Positions 44,479-59,975 are shown, counted from the first letter of the stretch. The stretch: DNA of 64,000 bases from Zoogloea ramigera (GCF_006539865.1 NZ_BJNV01000002.1:96469-160468); one strand, 5' to 3'. Numbers and translations: made by a program. The notes: generated from the sequence alone by a model not told the origin.

Positions 44479-47400
44479 ATGTCCGAAATCCTCAAGCTGC
44501 GCGGTGCGCCCGCCTTTTCCAGCTCCCGTCTTGCCCGGCTGACCGACCCGGTCAGGGCCGTCCTGCCACGCCTCAAGGGCCTGGCCGCCGAGCACTGGTA
44601 TTTCGTCGAGGTCAATGCACCGCTCGCCGCCGATGAGCTGGCGCGGCTGGTGGACCTCCTCGGCGCCCACCCGGAGGGCGAGGCCCCCGTGGGCAGCCTG
44701 CTGATGGTCACGCCGCGTCTCGGCACGATCTCGCCGTGGTCGTCGAAGGCCACCGACATCGCCCACCAGTGCGGCTTCGCCAAGATCGTGCGCATCGAGC
44801 GCGGGCTGGCCTTCAGCCTCGAGCTGCGCGGCGGCCTCGACGCGCGTGATCGCGACGCCGTGCTGCCGCTCCTCCACGACCGCATGACCGAGTCGGTGCT
44901 CGACAACGCCGACGCCGCCCACGCGCTGTTCCACCACTACAGCCCGCAGCCGCTCACCACGGTGGCGATCATCGAGCAGGGCCGCGATGCGCTGGTGGTG
45001 GCCAACACCGAGCTGGGCCTGGCCCTGTCGGAGGACGAGATCGATTACCTGGTGGACAACTTCACGCGCATGGGCCGCAACCCCACCGACGTGGAGCTGA
45101 TGATGTTCGCCCAGGCGAACTCCGAGCACTGCCGCCACAAGATCTTCAACGCCGACTGGATCATCGACGGCCGGCCGATGGACAAGACCTTGTTCGGGAT
45201 GATCCGCGAGACCCACAAGGCCCACCCGGAGGGCACCGTGGTGGCCTACTCCGACAACGCCTCGGTGATCGAGGGTGCGGCGGTGGACAAGCTCTACCCG
45301 GATGCCGACGGCGCGTGGCGCTTCCGCAACGAGCTCACCCACATCCTGGCCAAGGTCGAGACCCACAACCACCCCACCGCGATCTCCCCCTTCCCGGGCG
45401 CCTCCACCGGCTCCGGCGGCGAGATCCGCGACGAGGGCGCCACCGGCCGCGGCTCCAAGCCCAAGGCGGGCCTGGCCGGCTTCTCGGTGTCCAACCTCGA
45501 GATCCCGGGCTTCGAGCAGCCCTGGGAGAAGCACTACGGCAAGCCCGAGCGCATCGCCTCGGCCCTCGACATCATGATCGAAGGCCCCCTCGGCGCCGCT
45601 GCGTTCAACAACGAATTCGGCCGCCCCAACCTGGCCGGCTACTTCCGCAGCTTCGAGCAGAGCGTGCAGGACGAAGTGCGCGGCTACCACAAGCCGATCA
45701 TGATCGCCGGCGGCCTGGGCAGCATCCAGGCCGAGCAGTCCTTCAAGACCAAGTTCGGCCCCGGCACGCTGATGATCCAGTTGGGCGGCCCCGGCATGCT
45801 GATCGGCCTGGGCGGCGGCGCGGCCTCGTCGATGGCGACGGGCACCAACACCGCCGACCTCGACTTCGCGTCGGTGCAGCGCGGCAACCCCGAGATCGAA
45901 CGCCGCTGCCAGGAGGTCATCGACGCCTGCTGGCAGAAGGGCGCCGACAACCCGATCCTGGCGATCCACGACGTGGGCGCCGGCGGCCTCTCCAACGCCT
46001 TCCCCGAGCTGGCTGATTCCGCCGAACTGGGCGCCCACTTCGAGCTGCGCGAGGTGCACATCGAGGAGCCGGGCATGAGCCCGCGGGAGATCTGGTCCAA
46101 CGAATCCCAGGAGCGCTACGTCCTGGCCATCGCCCCCAAGGATCTCGACGTTTTCCGCGCCCTCTGCGAGCGCGAGCGCTGCCCCTTCGCGGTGGTCGGC
46201 ACAGCCTCGGCCGACGGCCGGCTGGTGGTGTCTGATAGCCACTTCGACAACAAGGCCGTCGACATGGAGATGCAGGTACTCCTCGGCAAGCCGCCGAAGA
46301 TGACCCGCAATGTGTCGAGCCGCCAGGTCTTCGTGCCGCCCTTCGACGTCACCGACATCGAGCTCGCCGACGCCTGCAAGCGCGTGCTGGCCATGCCCGC
46401 GGTGGCCAGCAAGAACTTCCTCATCACCATCGGCGACCGCTCGGTGGGTGGCATGACCGCCCGCGACCAGATGGTCGGCCCGTGGCAGGTGCCGGTGGCC
46501 GACGTGGCCGTCACCACCATGAGCTTCCACGGCTACCTCGGCGAGGCCTTCGCGATGGGCGAGCGCACGCCGCTCGCCACCCTCGACGCGCCGGCTTCCG
46601 GCCGCATGGCCATCGGCGAGGCGATCACCAACATCGCCGCCGCCGACATCCGCAGCCTGGGCGACGTCAAGCTGTCCGCCAACTGGATGGCCGCCGCCGG
46701 CCACCGGGGCGAGGACGTCAAGCTCTACAAGACCGTCGAGGCGGTGTCCCAGTTCTGCCAGCAGGCCGGCATCTCCATCCCGGTGGGCAAGGATTCCCTT
46801 TCGATGCGCACCGCGTGGACCGATGAAGGCGAGAGCAAGCAGGTGGTGTCGCCGCTGTCGCTGATCGTCACCGCCTTTGCGCCGGTGCAGGACGTGCGCC
46901 GCACCCTCACGCCGCAACTGCAGCTCATCGACGGCGTCGAGACCGAGCTGCTCCTGATCGACCTGGGCAACAACGCCAACCGCCTCGGCGGCTCGGTGCT
47001 GGCCCAGGCCTACAACTCGGTGGCCGAGCACGCGCCGGACGTGGATGCCGAATCCCTCGCCGCGTTCTTCCGGTTGATCCAGCAGTGGCGCAGCGAGGGC
47101 CTGATCCTCGCCTACCACGACCGCGCCGACGGTGGCCTGTTCGCCACCCTGTGCGAGATGGCTTTCGCGTCCAAGTGCGGCCTGTCGGTGATGCTCGACA
47201 CCGTTGCCTACGATCAATACATGAACGACGTGGACGGCCTCGACAAGCGGCCGGATTCGTTGAAGGGCCGTTTCAACGACATGCTCTTCAAGGCGCTGTT
47301 CTCCGAAGAGCTCGGTGCTGTGATCCAGATCCGCCGCGCCGACCGCAGCCGCTTCACCGAGCAGTTGCGCGCCGCGCGCCTCAGCTACCACTTCGTCGGC

Positions 47401-48408
47401 GAGCCCAACGACCGCGACGAGCTCCGCTTCTGGCGCAACGCCAAGCTGGTGTTCAGTGCCCCGCGGGCCGAGCTGCTGCAAACGTGGTCCGAGACCAGCT
47501 ACCAGATCGCCCGCCTGCGCGATGACGCCGAGTGCGCCAGGGAAGAGTTCGAGGCTCTCGCCGACGTGGCCAACCCGGGCCTGTCGGTGGCGCTCAGCTT
47601 CGATGCTTCTGAGGACATCGCGGCGCCCTTCATCGCCACCGGCGCGCGGCCGAAGATCGCGATCCTGCGCGAGCAGGGCGTGAACTCCCAGGCCGAAATG
47701 GCCGCCGCTTTCGAGCGCGCCGGCTTCGCGCCCTTCGATGTGCATATGTCCGACCTGCAGGCCGGCCGCGTGCATCTGGCCGACTTCAAGGGCCTGGCGG
47801 CCTGCGGTGGCTTCTCGTACGGCGACGTGCTGGGCGCGGGGCAGGGCTGGGCCAAGTCCATCCTGTTCAACCCCATGCTGCGGGAGCAGTTCGAAGCCTT
47901 CTTCCATCGCGCCGACACCTTCGCGCTCGGTGTTTGCAACGGCTGCCAGATGATGTCCAACCTGGCCGAGATCATCCCCGGCGCCGATTGCTGGCCGCGC
48001 TTCCAGCGCAACCGCAGCGAGCAGTTCGAGGCTCGCTTCGTGATGGTCGAGGTGCAGGACAGCCCGTCGATCCTGCTTGCCGGCATGGCCGGCAGCCGGA
48101 TGCCGATCGTGGTGTCCCACGGCGAGGGCCGCGCGGTGTTCCAGGGCATCGACGCCCAGGACAACGCCAGGGTTGCGCTGCGCTACATTGACAACACCGG
48201 CGCCGTGGCCGCCCGCTACCCGTTCAACCCCAACGGTTCGCCCGATGGCATCACCGGCCTCACCACGCCGGATGGCCGTTTCACGATCATGATGCCGCAC
48301 CCGGAGCGCACCGCCCGCACGGTGCAGATGAGCTGGTATCCCGACACCCTGGGTGAGGATTCGCCCTGGATGCGGATGTTCCGCAATGCGCGCAAGTGGG
48401 TGGGCTGA
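44479..48408 (+). CDS. purL: Phosphoribosylformylglycinamidine synthase
   Basis: 1309 residues, the large single-chain FGAM synthase of proteobacteria. An N-terminal PurS-like domain is followed by the linker and two AIR synthase-like halves ([26 protein letters not shown]) and a C-terminal class I glutaminase. The latter has Cys1153 in GVCNGCQMM and His/Glu in MMPHPER. It converts FGAR, glutamine and ATP to FGAM in purine synthesis. ATG 44479 (MSEILKLRG) is chosen; the upstream in-frame codon at 44356 lies before the promoter -10. Confidence 0.97.
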   Translation: MSEILKLRGAPAFSSSRLARLTDPVRAVLPRLKGLAAEHWYFVEVNAPLAADELARLVDLLGAHPEGEAPVGSLLMVTPRLGTISPWSSKATDIAHQCGFAKIVRIERGLAFSLELRGGLDARDRDAVLPLLHDRMTESVLDNADAAHALFHHYSPQPLTTVAIIEQGRDALVVANTELGLALSEDEIDYLVDNFTRMGRNPTDVELMMFAQANSEHCRHKIFNADWIIDGRPMDKTLFGMIRETHKAHPEGTVVAYSDNASVIEGAAVDKLYPDADGAWRFRNELTHILAKVETHNHPTAISPFPGASTGSGGEIRDEGATGRGSKPKAGLAGFSVSNLEIPGFEQPWEKHYGKPERIASALDIMIEGPLGAAAFNNEFGRPNLAGYFRSFEQSVQDEVRGYHKPIMIAGGLGSIQAEQSFKTKFGPGTLMIQLGGPGMLIGLGGGAASSMATGTNTADLDFASVQRGNPEIERRCQEVIDACWQKGADNPILAIHDVGAGGLSNAFPELADSAELGAHFELREVHIEEPGMSPREIWSNESQERYVLAIAPKDLDVFRALCERERCPFAVVGTASADGRLVVSDSHFDNKAVDMEMQVLLGKPPKMTRNVSSRQVFVPPFDVTDIELADACKRVLAMPAVASKNFLITIGDRSVGGMTARDQMVGPWQVPVADVAVTTMSFHGYLGEAFAMGERTPLATLDAPASGRMAIGEAITNIAAADIRSLGDVKLSANWMAAAGHRGEDVKLYKTVEAVSQFCQQAGISIPVGKDSLSMRTAWTDEGESKQVVSPLSLIVTAFAPVQDVRRTLTPQLQLIDGVETELLLIDLGNNANRLGGSVLAQAYNSVAEHAPDVDAESLAAFFRLIQQWRSEGLILAYHDRADGGLFATLCEMAFASKCGLSVMLDTVAYDQYMNDVDGLDKRPDSLKGRFNDMLFKALFSEELGAVIQIRRADRSRFTEQLRAARLSYHFVGEPNDRDELRFWRNAKLVFSAPRAELLQTWSETSYQIARLRDDAECAREEFEALADVANPGLSVALSFDASEDIAAPFIATGARPKIAILREQGVNSQAEMAAAFERAGFAPFDVHMSDLQAGRVHLADFKGLAACGGFSYGDVLGAGQGWAKSILFNPMLREQFEAFFHRADTFALGVCNGCQMMSNLAEIIPGADCWPRFQRNRSEQFEARFVMVEVQDSPSILLAGMAGSRMPIVVSHGEGRAVFQGIDAQDNARVALRYIDNTGAVAARYPFNPNGSPDGITGLTTPDGRFTIMMPHPERTARTVQMSWYPDTLGEDSPWMRMFRNARKWVG

Positions 48409-48425
48409 TCCGCTGCGTCTGAGTA

Positions 48426-48455
48426 AAAAAGGCCGCCCTTCGGGGCGGCCTTTTT
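48426..48455. terminator. Bidirectional intrinsic terminator between purL and ETF-QO
   Basis: AAAAAGGCCGCCC, loop TTCG, GGGCGGCCTTTTT. A stable GC stem with a UUCG loop and A/T tracts on both sides, so it can end transcription from both directions. Confidence 0.9.
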
Positions 48456-48504
48456 GCTTTCTGCGCCGCCGGGGCGGTGAATGCCGCTCTGGCGGGGCGG
48501 GCGC

Positions 48505-50148
48505 TTACATGCCCTGGTAGATCGGCCCTTCGCCGCCCTGGGGAGTGACCCAGTTGATGTTCTGGGTTGGGTCCTTGATGTCGCAGGTCTTGCAGTGCAC
48601 GCAGTTCTGGGCGTTGATCTGCAGGCGCGGGTTGTCGCCCTCGGCGCTGCGCACGATCTCATACACGCCGGCCGGGCAGTAGCGCTGCTCTGGGGCGTCG
48701 TACTTGGCCAGATTGATGCTGATGGGCACCGAGGCGTCCTTCAGCTGCAGGTGGCAGGGCTCGTCTTCCTCGTGGTTGGTGTTGGAGAGGAACACCGAGG
48801 ACAGCCGGTCGAAGGTGAGCTTGCCGTCGGGCTTGGGGTAGCTGATCGGGCTGCACTCGGCGGCCGGGCGGAGCGTGGTGTGGTCGGCGCTGTTGTGCAG
48901 GGTCCAGGGCACGTTGCCGCCGAAGAGCTTTTGTTCGGCACCGAACAGGAAGGAACCCAGCCACAGGCCCTTTTTCATGTAGGGCTTGAAGTTGCGGGTC
49001 TTGTGCAGCTCGGCGTGGAGCCAGCTGGCCTTGAAGGCTTTGGGGTAGCTTGAGAGCTCGTCCTGGCTGCGCTCGGCCACGAGCGCCTCGAAGGCGGCTT
49101 CGGCGGCCAGCATGCCGGACTTCATCGCGGCGTGGGTGCCCTTGATGCGCGCGGCGTTGAGGAAGCCGGCGTCGTCGCCGATCAGCGCGCCGCCCGGGAA
49201 GACCAGCTTGGGCTGGCTCTGCAGGCCGCCGGCGGCGATCGCCCGGGCGCCGTAGGCGAGGCGCTTGCCGCCGTCCAGGAACTTGCGGATCTCCGGGTGG
49301 GTTTTATAGCGCTGGAACTCTTCGAAGGGCGACAGGAAGGGGTTGGTGTAGTTGAGGCCGACCACAAAGCCCACCGCCACCAGATTGTCTTCGAGGTGAT
49401 AGCAGAAGCCGCCGCCGTAGGTGGCTGCGTCCATCGGCCAGCCGGCAGTGTGCACCACGAGGCCCTGTACGTGCTGGCCGGCGGGGATCTCCCACAGCTC
49501 CTTGATGCCGATACCGTAGGTTTGCGGGTCTACACCGTCGCGCAGCTTGAAGCGGGCCTCGAGCTCCTTGCCCAGGTGGCCGCGGCAGCCCTCGGCAAAC
49601 AGCGTGTACTTGGCGCGGAGCTCCATGCCGGGCTGGAAGTTGGGGCCTTCGCTGCCGTCCTTGAGCAGGCCCATGTCGCCGGTGATCACGCCGGCCACGG
49701 CGCCCTTGTCGTCAAAGAGGATCTGCGCGCCCGAGAAGCCCGGGTAGACTTCGATGCCCATCGCTTCGGCCTGCTCGCCCAGCCATTTGGCCAGGTTGCC
49801 CAGGCGGACGATGTAATTGCCGTCGTTGTGGAAGGCGTCGGGGAGCAGGCCGTTGGGAACCTGCCGGCCGCCGGTTTCGGACAGGAAGATCACCCGGTCT
49901 TCGGTGACCGGGGTGTTGAGCGGGGCGCCCAGCGCCTTCCAGTCGGGGAAGAGTTCGTTGAGGGCGCGCGGGTCGACCACCGCGCCGGAGAGAATGTGGG
50001 CCCCGATCTCGGCCGCTTTTTCGATGAGGCAGATGGAGAAATCCTGCCCTTTTTCGGCTGCCAGTTGCTTGAGCCTGATCGCTGCAGCAAGGCCCGCGGG
50101 GCCGCCGCCAACGATCAGGACGTCGAATTCCATGGACTCCCGTTCCAT
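48505..50148 (-). CDS. Electron transfer flavoprotein-ubiquinone oxidoreductase
   Basis: 547 residues. The FAD-binding start is VLIVGGGPAGLAAAIRL, with GCRGHLGKEL and LIGDDAGFLNAARIKGTHAAMKSG further on. The C-terminal [4Fe-4S] domain is visible as CPAGVYEI and NCVHCKTCDIKDP. It passes electrons from ETF (fatty acid and amino acid oxidation) to ubiquinone at the inner membrane. ATG 50148 has GAGGAG at 50155-50160 (- strand) at good spacing, favouring it over ATG 50133. No etfAB genes are in the window. Confidence 0.96.
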   Translation of the reverse strand: MERESMEFDVLIVGGGPAGLAAAIRLKQLAAEKGQDFSICLIEKAAEIGAHILSGAVVDPRALNELFPDWKALGAPLNTPVTEDRVIFLSETGGRQVPNGLLPDAFHNDGNYIVRLGNLAKWLGEQAEAMGIEVYPGFSGAQILFDDKGAVAGVITGDMGLLKDGSEGPNFQPGMELRAKYTLFAEGCRGHLGKELEARFKLRDGVDPQTYGIGIKELWEIPAGQHVQGLVVHTAGWPMDAATYGGGFCYHLEDNLVAVGFVVGLNYTNPFLSPFEEFQRYKTHPEIRKFLDGGKRLAYGARAIAAGGLQSQPKLVFPGGALIGDDAGFLNAARIKGTHAAMKSGMLAAEAAFEALVAERSQDELSSYPKAFKASWLHAELHKTRNFKPYMKKGLWLGSFLFGAEQKLFGGNVPWTLHNSADHTTLRPAAECSPISYPKPDGKLTFDRLSSVFLSNTNHEEDEPCHLQLKDASVPISINLAKYDAPEQRYCPAGVYEIVRSAEGDNPRLQINAQNCVHCKTCDIKDPTQNINWVTPQGGEGPIYQGM

Positions 50149-50246
50149 CTGTGTCTCCTCGAGTATGGCGTATTGGTTTTCTTGGCTGGAGCCGAAGGGT
50201 AACCCCGGCTCGGTAAGAGGGCAATCGGCAGCCAGGTGCTGGCCCC

Positions 50247-50262
50247 CATACGGTGGCGTATG
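50247..50262. promoter_or_regulatory. Inverted repeat CATACG-GTGG-CGTATG
   Basis: Perfect 6-base arms in the divergent intergenic region between ETF-QO and the thioesterase gene; possible operator. Confidence 0.35.
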
Positions 50263-50276
50263 TTACCTTGCTCCCG

Positions 50277-50305
50277 TTGTGCGGTACAGATATCCGGCCG
50301 CACAA
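50277..50305. promoter_or_regulatory. Inverted repeat TTGTGCGG-N13-CCGCACAA
   Basis: Perfect 8-base arms separated by 13 bases, in the divergent intergenic region, 45 bases before the thioesterase ATG. The size fits a dimeric repressor such as a TetR-family regulator of fatty acid or ketone metabolism. Confidence 0.45.
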
Positions 50306-50349
50306 TTTTGCCCGCTTTCAAAACAGAAATTCCCCGAGGAGACAACACG

Positions 50350-50778
50350 ATGGCCGAACATTCAACGGCACCGGAGGCTGGCCGCCACCTGCTGATCACG
50401 TCCCGCATGCCCGTCCGCTGGGGCGACATGGATGCCTATGGGCACGTTAATAACACGGTTTATTTCCGCTACATGGAGCAGGTGCGCGTGGAGTGGCTCG
50501 AGCAGATGGGCTCGGTGGTGCGGCCGGACAACGCGGTCGCGCCGGTGATCATCAATGCCGGGTGCACCTTTTTGATGCCCGTGAATTATCCGGCCACGCT
50601 CATCGTGCGCATGTACGGTGGCGAGCCCGGCCGCAGCAGTGTGATGACCTGGTACGAGCTCCTCGTCGACGGTGACGAGCGCCTCTACGCAGAGGGCAGC
50701 GCCAAGGTGGTGTGGATGAATCCGCAGACGGGCAAGTCGGTGCCGCTCCCCGATGCGGTGCGTGCCGCGGTAAGCTAG
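50350..50778 (+). CDS. Hotdog-fold acyl-CoA thioesterase (4HBT family)
   Basis: 142 residues. VRWGDMDAYGHVNNTVYF carries the catalytic Asp of 4-hydroxybenzoyl-CoA thioesterase-type enzymes. It hydrolyses acyl-CoA esters; the chain type is unknown. GAGGAG at 50335-50340 is a strong ribosome-binding site for ATG 50350, so the longer in-frame start at 50236 is rejected. It is followed after 60 bases by the acetoacetyl-CoA synthetase gene, and is divergent from ETF-QO, suggesting linked acyl-CoA metabolism. Confidence 0.92.
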   Translation: MAEHSTAPEAGRHLLITSRMPVRWGDMDAYGHVNNTVYFRYMEQVRVEWLEQMGSVVRPDNAVAPVIINAGCTFLMPVNYPATLIVRMYGGEPGRSSVMTWYELLVDGDERLYAEGSAKVVWMNPQTGKSVPLPDAVRAAVS

Positions 50779-50838
50779 TCAGCCGTTGTCGAAGCGATGT
50801 CGCCGGCCTGGGCTGGCACCGGAATCAGGAGATGCGTG

Positions 50839-52818
<1,980 letters not shown>

Positions 52819-52836
52819 ACAAGAGGTATCGAACCC

Positions 52837-53385
52837 ATGCTGATGAATCGTGAAACGTCCAGCCTGCTGGTCGTCGATGTGCAGGAGCGCCTGCTGCCGT
52901 CCATCGCCGACGGCGAGGCCGTGCTCGCCAATTGTGACTGGCTGGTGGGCGTGGCCCGGCGGATGGGGGTGCCGGTGGTGGTGTCCGAGCAGTATCCCGA
53001 AGGGCTCGGTCCGACCGCCGCCTCGCTGAGGGCCACTGCCGGCGATGCGCCGCTGGTCACCAAGACCCACTTTTCGTGCGTCGCCGACGGCTGTCTTGTC
53101 GGCACCGCCGTCGAGCAGCGCCGCCAGGTGGTCGTGGTGGGCACCGAGGCCCACGTCTGCGTGATGCAGACGGTGCTGGAGCTGCGCTGGCAGGGCAAGG
53201 AGGTTTTTGTGGTGGCCGACGCCGTCGGCTCCCGCAAGCCGGCCGACAAGGAGGCGGCGCTGGCGCGCATGCGCAGCCACGGCGTCGAGATCGTGACCCG
53301 CGAGATGGTGGCCTTCGAGTGGCTGCACGACAGCGCGGGCCCGCTGTTCCGCGAGATCAACCGGGACTTCATCCGCGACAATTAG
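52837..53385 (+). CDS. Isochorismatase-family cysteine hydrolase
   Basis: 182 residues. Catalytic Asp14 is in LLVVDVQERLLP, Lys lies in VTKTHFSC and the nucleophile Cys in GTEAHVCVMQT, so all three family residues are present. The YcaC-like group hydrolyses unknown amides or esters. AGAGG (about 52822-52826) precedes ATG 52837; ATG 52843, two codons in, is the alternative. It is 18 bases after aacS and probably co-transcribed. A hairpin GGGCCCG/CGGGCCC lies downstream at 53425-53442 without a T tract. Confidence 0.88.
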   Translation: MLMNRETSSLLVVDVQERLLPSIADGEAVLANCDWLVGVARRMGVPVVVSEQYPEGLGPTAASLRATAGDAPLVTKTHFSCVADGCLVGTAVEQRRQVVVVGTEAHVCVMQTVLELRWQGKEVFVVADAVGSRKPADKEAALARMRSHGVEIVTREMVAFEWLHDSAGPLFREINRDFIRDN

Positions 53386-53434
53386 CCGCTTTTCTGTTAC
53401 CGAAGTCGGTTTTCGGTGGGGGTGGGCCCGGTAG

Positions 53435-55162
<1,728 letters not shown>

Positions 55163-55173
55163 AAGGAATCCCC

Positions 55174-56013
55174 ATGAAACTCTGCGGTTTCGATGTTGGT
55201 CTGGACAAACCCTTCTTCCTGATTGCCGGGCCCTGCGTCATCGAGTCCCGGGAAATGGCCCTCGAAACCGCGGCGGCGCTCAAGGACATCTGCGCCGAGC
55301 TGGCGATTCCGTTCGTCTACAAGTCGAGCTACGACAAGGCCAACCGGAGCTCCGGCCAGTCCTTCCGCGGCATGGGCATGGAGAAGGGCCTCGAGATCCT
55401 CGCCGAGGTGCGTGAGCGCGTCGGCGTGCCGGTCCTCACCGACGTCCACACCGAGGCCGAGGTGCCCCACGTGGCGGCGGTTGTCGACGTGCTGCAGACG
55501 CCGGCCTTCCTGTGCCGGCAGACCGATTTCATCCACGCCGTCGCCTCCTGCGGCAAGCCCGTCAACATCAAGAAGGGCCAGTTCCTCGCCCCGGGCGACA
55601 TGAAGAACGTCGTCGACAAGGCCCGTGAGGTAAACGGCGGCGCCGACAACATCATGGTCTGCGAGCGCGGCGCCTCCTTTGGCTACAACAACCTGGTTTC
55701 CGACATGCGCTCCCTGGCGATCATGCGTGAAACCGGCTGTCCGGTGGTCTTCGACGCCACCCACTCGGTGCAGCTGCCCGGCGGGCAGGGCACGACCTCG
55801 GGCGGCCAGCGCGAGTTCGTGCCGGTGCTGGCCCGGGCCGCCGTGGCGGTCGGCATCTCCGGCCTGTTCATGGAGACCCACCCCGATCCGGCCAAGGCCT
55901 TTTCCGACGGCCCCAACGCGTGGCCGCTGCCGCGCCTCAAGTCCCTGCTCGCCACCCTCAAGGCCATCGATGCCCTGGTGAAGGCCGAGGGCTTCGAAGA
56001 GCGCCGCGGCTGA
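55174..56013 (+). CDS. kdsA: 3-deoxy-8-phosphooctulonate synthase (KDO-8-P synthase)
   Basis: 279 residues, DAHP/KDO8P synthase family TIM barrel. Motifs are [30 protein letters not shown] and [12 protein letters not shown]. It condenses arabinose 5-phosphate with phosphoenolpyruvate to give KDO-8-phosphate for lipopolysaccharide. AAGGAA (about 55162-55167) precedes ATG 55174. The 11-base gap to pyrG suggests co-transcription. Confidence 0.96.
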   Translation: MKLCGFDVGLDKPFFLIAGPCVIESREMALETAAALKDICAELAIPFVYKSSYDKANRSSGQSFRGMGMEKGLEILAEVRERVGVPVLTDVHTEAEVPHVAAVVDVLQTPAFLCRQTDFIHAVASCGKPVNIKKGQFLAPGDMKNVVDKAREVNGGADNIMVCERGASFGYNNLVSDMRSLAIMRETGCPVVFDATHSVQLPGGQGTTSGGQREFVPVLARAAVAVGISGLFMETHPDPAKAFSDGPNAWPLPRLKSLLATLKAIDALVKAEGFEERRG

Positions 56014-56036
56014 GGCGGGCGTCAGTCAGATATTGA

Positions 56037-57380
<1,344 letters not shown>

Positions 57381-57441
57381 TCGCAGGCAGGGGCGGCCGG
57401 CCCTTGCCGGCTGCCCCATCACGTCTTTCTTCTCCCGACCC

Positions 57442-57717
57442 ATGCGCTGGCCCAGTATCGTCCTTGCCCTTCTCGTCGTCGCCCTGCAGTACCCCTTGTG
57501 GATCGGCAAGGGTGGCTGGTTGCGCGTGTGGGAAGTCGAGACGCAGCTCACGGCTTCCAAAGAGGCCAACCGTCGTCTCGAGCAGCGTAACAGCAGCCTC
57601 GAGGCAGAAGTCCGCGACCTGAAGACCGGCTACGAAGCCGTCGAGGAGCGGGCCCGCTTCGAACTGGGCCTCACCAAGTCCGACGAAGTGTTCGTCCAGA
57701 CACCCCAGGCCCGATAA
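57442..57717 (+). CDS. ftsB: Cell division protein FtsB
   Basis: 91 residues. One membrane segment (about 4-20) is followed by a leucine-zipper-like coiled coil (about 30-68) and a short C-terminal part with ERARFELGLTKSDEVFVQ. FtsB links FtsQ and FtsL in the divisome. The small size, topology and position after eno agree with the usual gene order. The in-frame start at 57193 lies inside eno and is rejected. Confidence 0.93.
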   Translation: MRWPSIVLALLVVALQYPLWIGKGGWLRVWEVETQLTASKEANRRLEQRNSSLEAEVRDLKTGYEAVEERARFELGLTKSDEVFVQTPQAR

Positions 57718-57772
57718 GCCAGGGCAGGCGGAGCGTCCTGCTGCCGCCGGATCATTATTTGCCGAGACGTCG

Positions 57773-57808
57773 CCGCCCCTGCCTCCAGCGCAGTCCGGGC
57801 GGTTTTTT
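57773..57808 (+). terminator. Intrinsic terminator after ftsB
   Basis: CCGCCC pairs with GGGCGG (57797-57802), followed by TTTTTT (57803-57808); the loop is 18 bases or so. Confidence 0.6.
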
Positions 57809-57913
57809 ATGTGCGCACATGTCTGAATGGCCTGGCACGACGGCTTCTATGGCCTCTACGGGGCTGCGTCACGCCAGCTCGGGCCGCTGCGTCATCGGCC
57901 AGCCTGGCGTGAC

Positions 57914-59554
57914 TCAGCCGCGTCGGTAAAGCCTGAACACCTCGGCCTTGCGGCCTCCGCCGAGACGGCGTTCCCAGATCAGGGTGCCATCTTCCTTGAG
58001 TTTTTTGGAATTGGCGCCGACCGCATAGTTCAGGTGCAGCGGGCAGCCCTTTGCCGCCTCCGTCTTGTCGCTGATGGTCTGGATATCTGCGAAGTAGTCG
58101 AGGGCGGCGCGCTGGGTGTCCGCCAGGCCCTGCCGGCTGATGCAGCCCGCTGGCTGCGCGGAAAGCACCTTGCGGAGCTCGCCGGCCACCGGCTGATAGT
58201 TCTTGGTGTGAGCAAACCAGGGCTGCCACAGGGCGACTGCGAGGCACCACAGCAGCGTCATGCCGAGGGCCCAGTTGGTGGCGCCGCGCCATGGGGTGCG
58301 CTGGGTCAGTTGCGGCAGCACCAGCAGCGCGATGCTGATGAGCGCACCGATGGAGGCCGTCAGGCCGATGCTGCTGCTTGCGAAGTTGGGCGCGGTCTTG
58401 GCGAGCTGGCGCGCCAGCCCGGGCGGCCAGCCGAAGCTGAGCGCGCTCCAGCCGAGCCAGACGAGGATCGCGAAGAAGGTGAAGGCCACCACGCTGAACC
58501 AGTCGAAAGCGTTTGCCGCACCTCTTCGCAGGCTGGAGGCGCCCAGCGTGGCGAGGAGGCAGAACGCGGGGAGCACGGGCAGGGCGCTGGCGGGCCTGAG
58601 CGGGCCGGTCGTCGTCACCAGCAGGATCGCCAGCACGCAGGCTGCGATCGGCAAGGCCAGCGGTGGGGTGGTCAGCACATGGCGGCTGCGCCAGATGGCC
58701 CAACCGGCGATGGGCCACAGAGGCCAGGCAAACCAGCCGAGGAGCTGCAGCAGGCGGCTGAAATTGCCCAGGTGGTCGGCGTGGGGCAGGACGGAGGCGA
58801 GCTCGCTTGCCCACCAGCGCGAGGCTTCACCGGGTTGCAGCGCGGCGATGGCGGCAAACCACGCGGCGGGGATCAGGATTGCCACAGCGGCACCGGCAGC
58901 GATGCCGCCGATGGCCGTGCGTGACCGGCAGGCGCTGCACAGCAGGGGGGCGACGAGCATCACGGGCAGGGTGAGCGCGAGGGCCGGCAGGCCGCCCGCG
59001 AGAAACGCGAAGCCTGCGCCCAGGCCGGCCTCGAGGCCACCCGCCAGCGGCCGGCCGGCCAGCTGGCCGAGGCCGGCGTAGCACAAGGCCATGCCGGCCA
59101 GTTGAGCCAGCACGGGTTGGGTTTCGTGGGCATGGACGACCAGCCCGAGGGAGCTCACGCCCAGCAGGATCGACGGGGCGAAGGCCGTGGGGCCGTAAAG
59201 CCGCCGGGCGGCGACGCCGATCCAGTAAAGAAAGGCTGCGGTGAACAGGCTGCTGGCGAGACGCGCCGCATCGTGGATGGGCAGCAGCCAGCCGAGCGCC
59301 TTGGCGAGGAGGGCCCCGACCCAGTAGTAGAGCGGCGGAAAGTCGCGGAAGGTCTCACCTGCGAGCTCGGGGATGAGCCAGTTGCCGTGGGTGAGGATCG
59401 AGTGGATGGGCCCGAGGTAGGTGAGGTCGTCGCCCCGCCAGGGCAGATGGCCCGTGGTGCCGACGACGAGGTAGATGGCGAGTAGCAGGCCGAGTTGCCA
59501 GGCCTTGAGCGGTGCCGGCAGGTTGAAGCTGAAGCGGGAAGCGGCGTTCGGCAT
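57914..59554 (-). CDS. ArnT-like glycosyltransferase (PMT_2/GT39-83 type), orphan
   Basis: 546 residues, about twelve membrane segments. LPWRGDDLTYLGPIHSIL has the acidic pair of this superfamily, followed by FRDFPPLYYWVGAL. A soluble C-terminal domain (about 440-546) ends with a basic tail. Neighbouring genes (ftsB, rpmE) give no functional context, so acceptor and sugar are unknown. ATG 59554 (MPNAASRF) is chosen because upstream in-frame codons run into the rpmE terminator and the rpmE gene. Confidence 0.83.
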   Translation of the reverse strand: MPNAASRFSFNLPAPLKAWQLGLLLAIYLVVGTTGHLPWRGDDLTYLGPIHSILTHGNWLIPELAGETFRDFPPLYYWVGALLAKALGWLLPIHDAARLASSLFTAAFLYWIGVAARRLYGPTAFAPSILLGVSSLGLVVHAHETQPVLAQLAGMALCYAGLGQLAGRPLAGGLEAGLGAGFAFLAGGLPALALTLPVMLVAPLLCSACRSRTAIGGIAAGAAVAILIPAAWFAAIAALQPGEASRWWASELASVLPHADHLGNFSRLLQLLGWFAWPLWPIAGWAIWRSRHVLTTPPLALPIAACVLAILLVTTTGPLRPASALPVLPAFCLLATLGASSLRRGAANAFDWFSVVAFTFFAILVWLGWSALSFGWPPGLARQLAKTAPNFASSSIGLTASIGALISIALLVLPQLTQRTPWRGATNWALGMTLLWCLAVALWQPWFAHTKNYQPVAGELRKVLSAQPAGCISRQGLADTQRAALDYFADIQTISDKTEAAKGCPLHLNYAVGANSKKLKEDGTLIWERRLGGGRKAEVFRLYRRG

Positions 59555-59613
59555 GGGCGTCGGTGGTGCGGTCGGGGTGCGATCGAGTGGTATGGCCTGG
59601 GCTGGCGCAAAAT

Positions 59614-59642
59614 AAAAAAGGCAGCCGAGGCTGCCTTTTTTG
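59614..59642 (-). terminator. Intrinsic terminator of rpmE
   Basis: Read on the - strand: AAAAAAGGCAGCC, a three-base loop and GGCTGCCTTTTTT. It lies 26 bases downstream of the rpmE stop. Confidence 0.88.
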
Positions 59643-59667
59643 ACGACTCCGGCAACTGTGTTGCGGA

Positions 59668-59886
59668 TCAGCCCAGACGCTGAACGGAACCGTACTTCTG
59701 GCGGAAGCGCTCGACGCGGCCGGCGGTGTCGACGATCTTCTGCTTGCCGGTGTAGAACGGGTGGCAGGCGGAGCACACTTCCACGTGGTATTGCTGCTTG
59801 CCCATGGTGGAGCGGGTCACGAAGGTGTGACCGCAGGAGCAGGTGACCTGGACTTCCTTGTAATTCGGATGGGTATCGGCTTTCAT
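59668..59886 (-). CDS. rpmE: Ribosomal protein L31 (zinc-binding type)
   Basis: 72 residues. The paired cysteines CSC and CSAC ([19 protein letters not shown]) mark the zinc-containing C+ form of bL31. It binds the 5S/central protuberance region of the large subunit. It has its own promoter and terminator. Confidence 0.96.
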   Translation of the reverse strand: MKADTHPNYKEVQVTCSCGHTFVTRSTMGKQQYHVEVCSACHPFYTGKQKIVDTAGRVERFRQKYGSVQRLG

Positions 59887-59946
59887 CGCTTTATCCTTTG
59901 GGGTACGTACATGTGGGTGGTGAATTTGGCCACCCGGAAACGCAGC

Positions 59947-59975
59947 ATTCTGAACTGTTTCAGCGCCTTACGCAA
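59947..59975 (-). promoter_or_regulatory. Sigma-70 promoter for rpmE
   Basis: On the - strand TTGCGT (59975-59970), 17-base spacer, CAGAAT (59952-59947), about 60 bases before the rpmE ATG. Confidence 0.5.

Noticed and set aside
44239..48300. 1353-codon open frame antisense to purL
   Set aside because: purL is intact and matches its family over the full length. The antisense frame has no recognisable domain and is a by-product of high GC at third positions.
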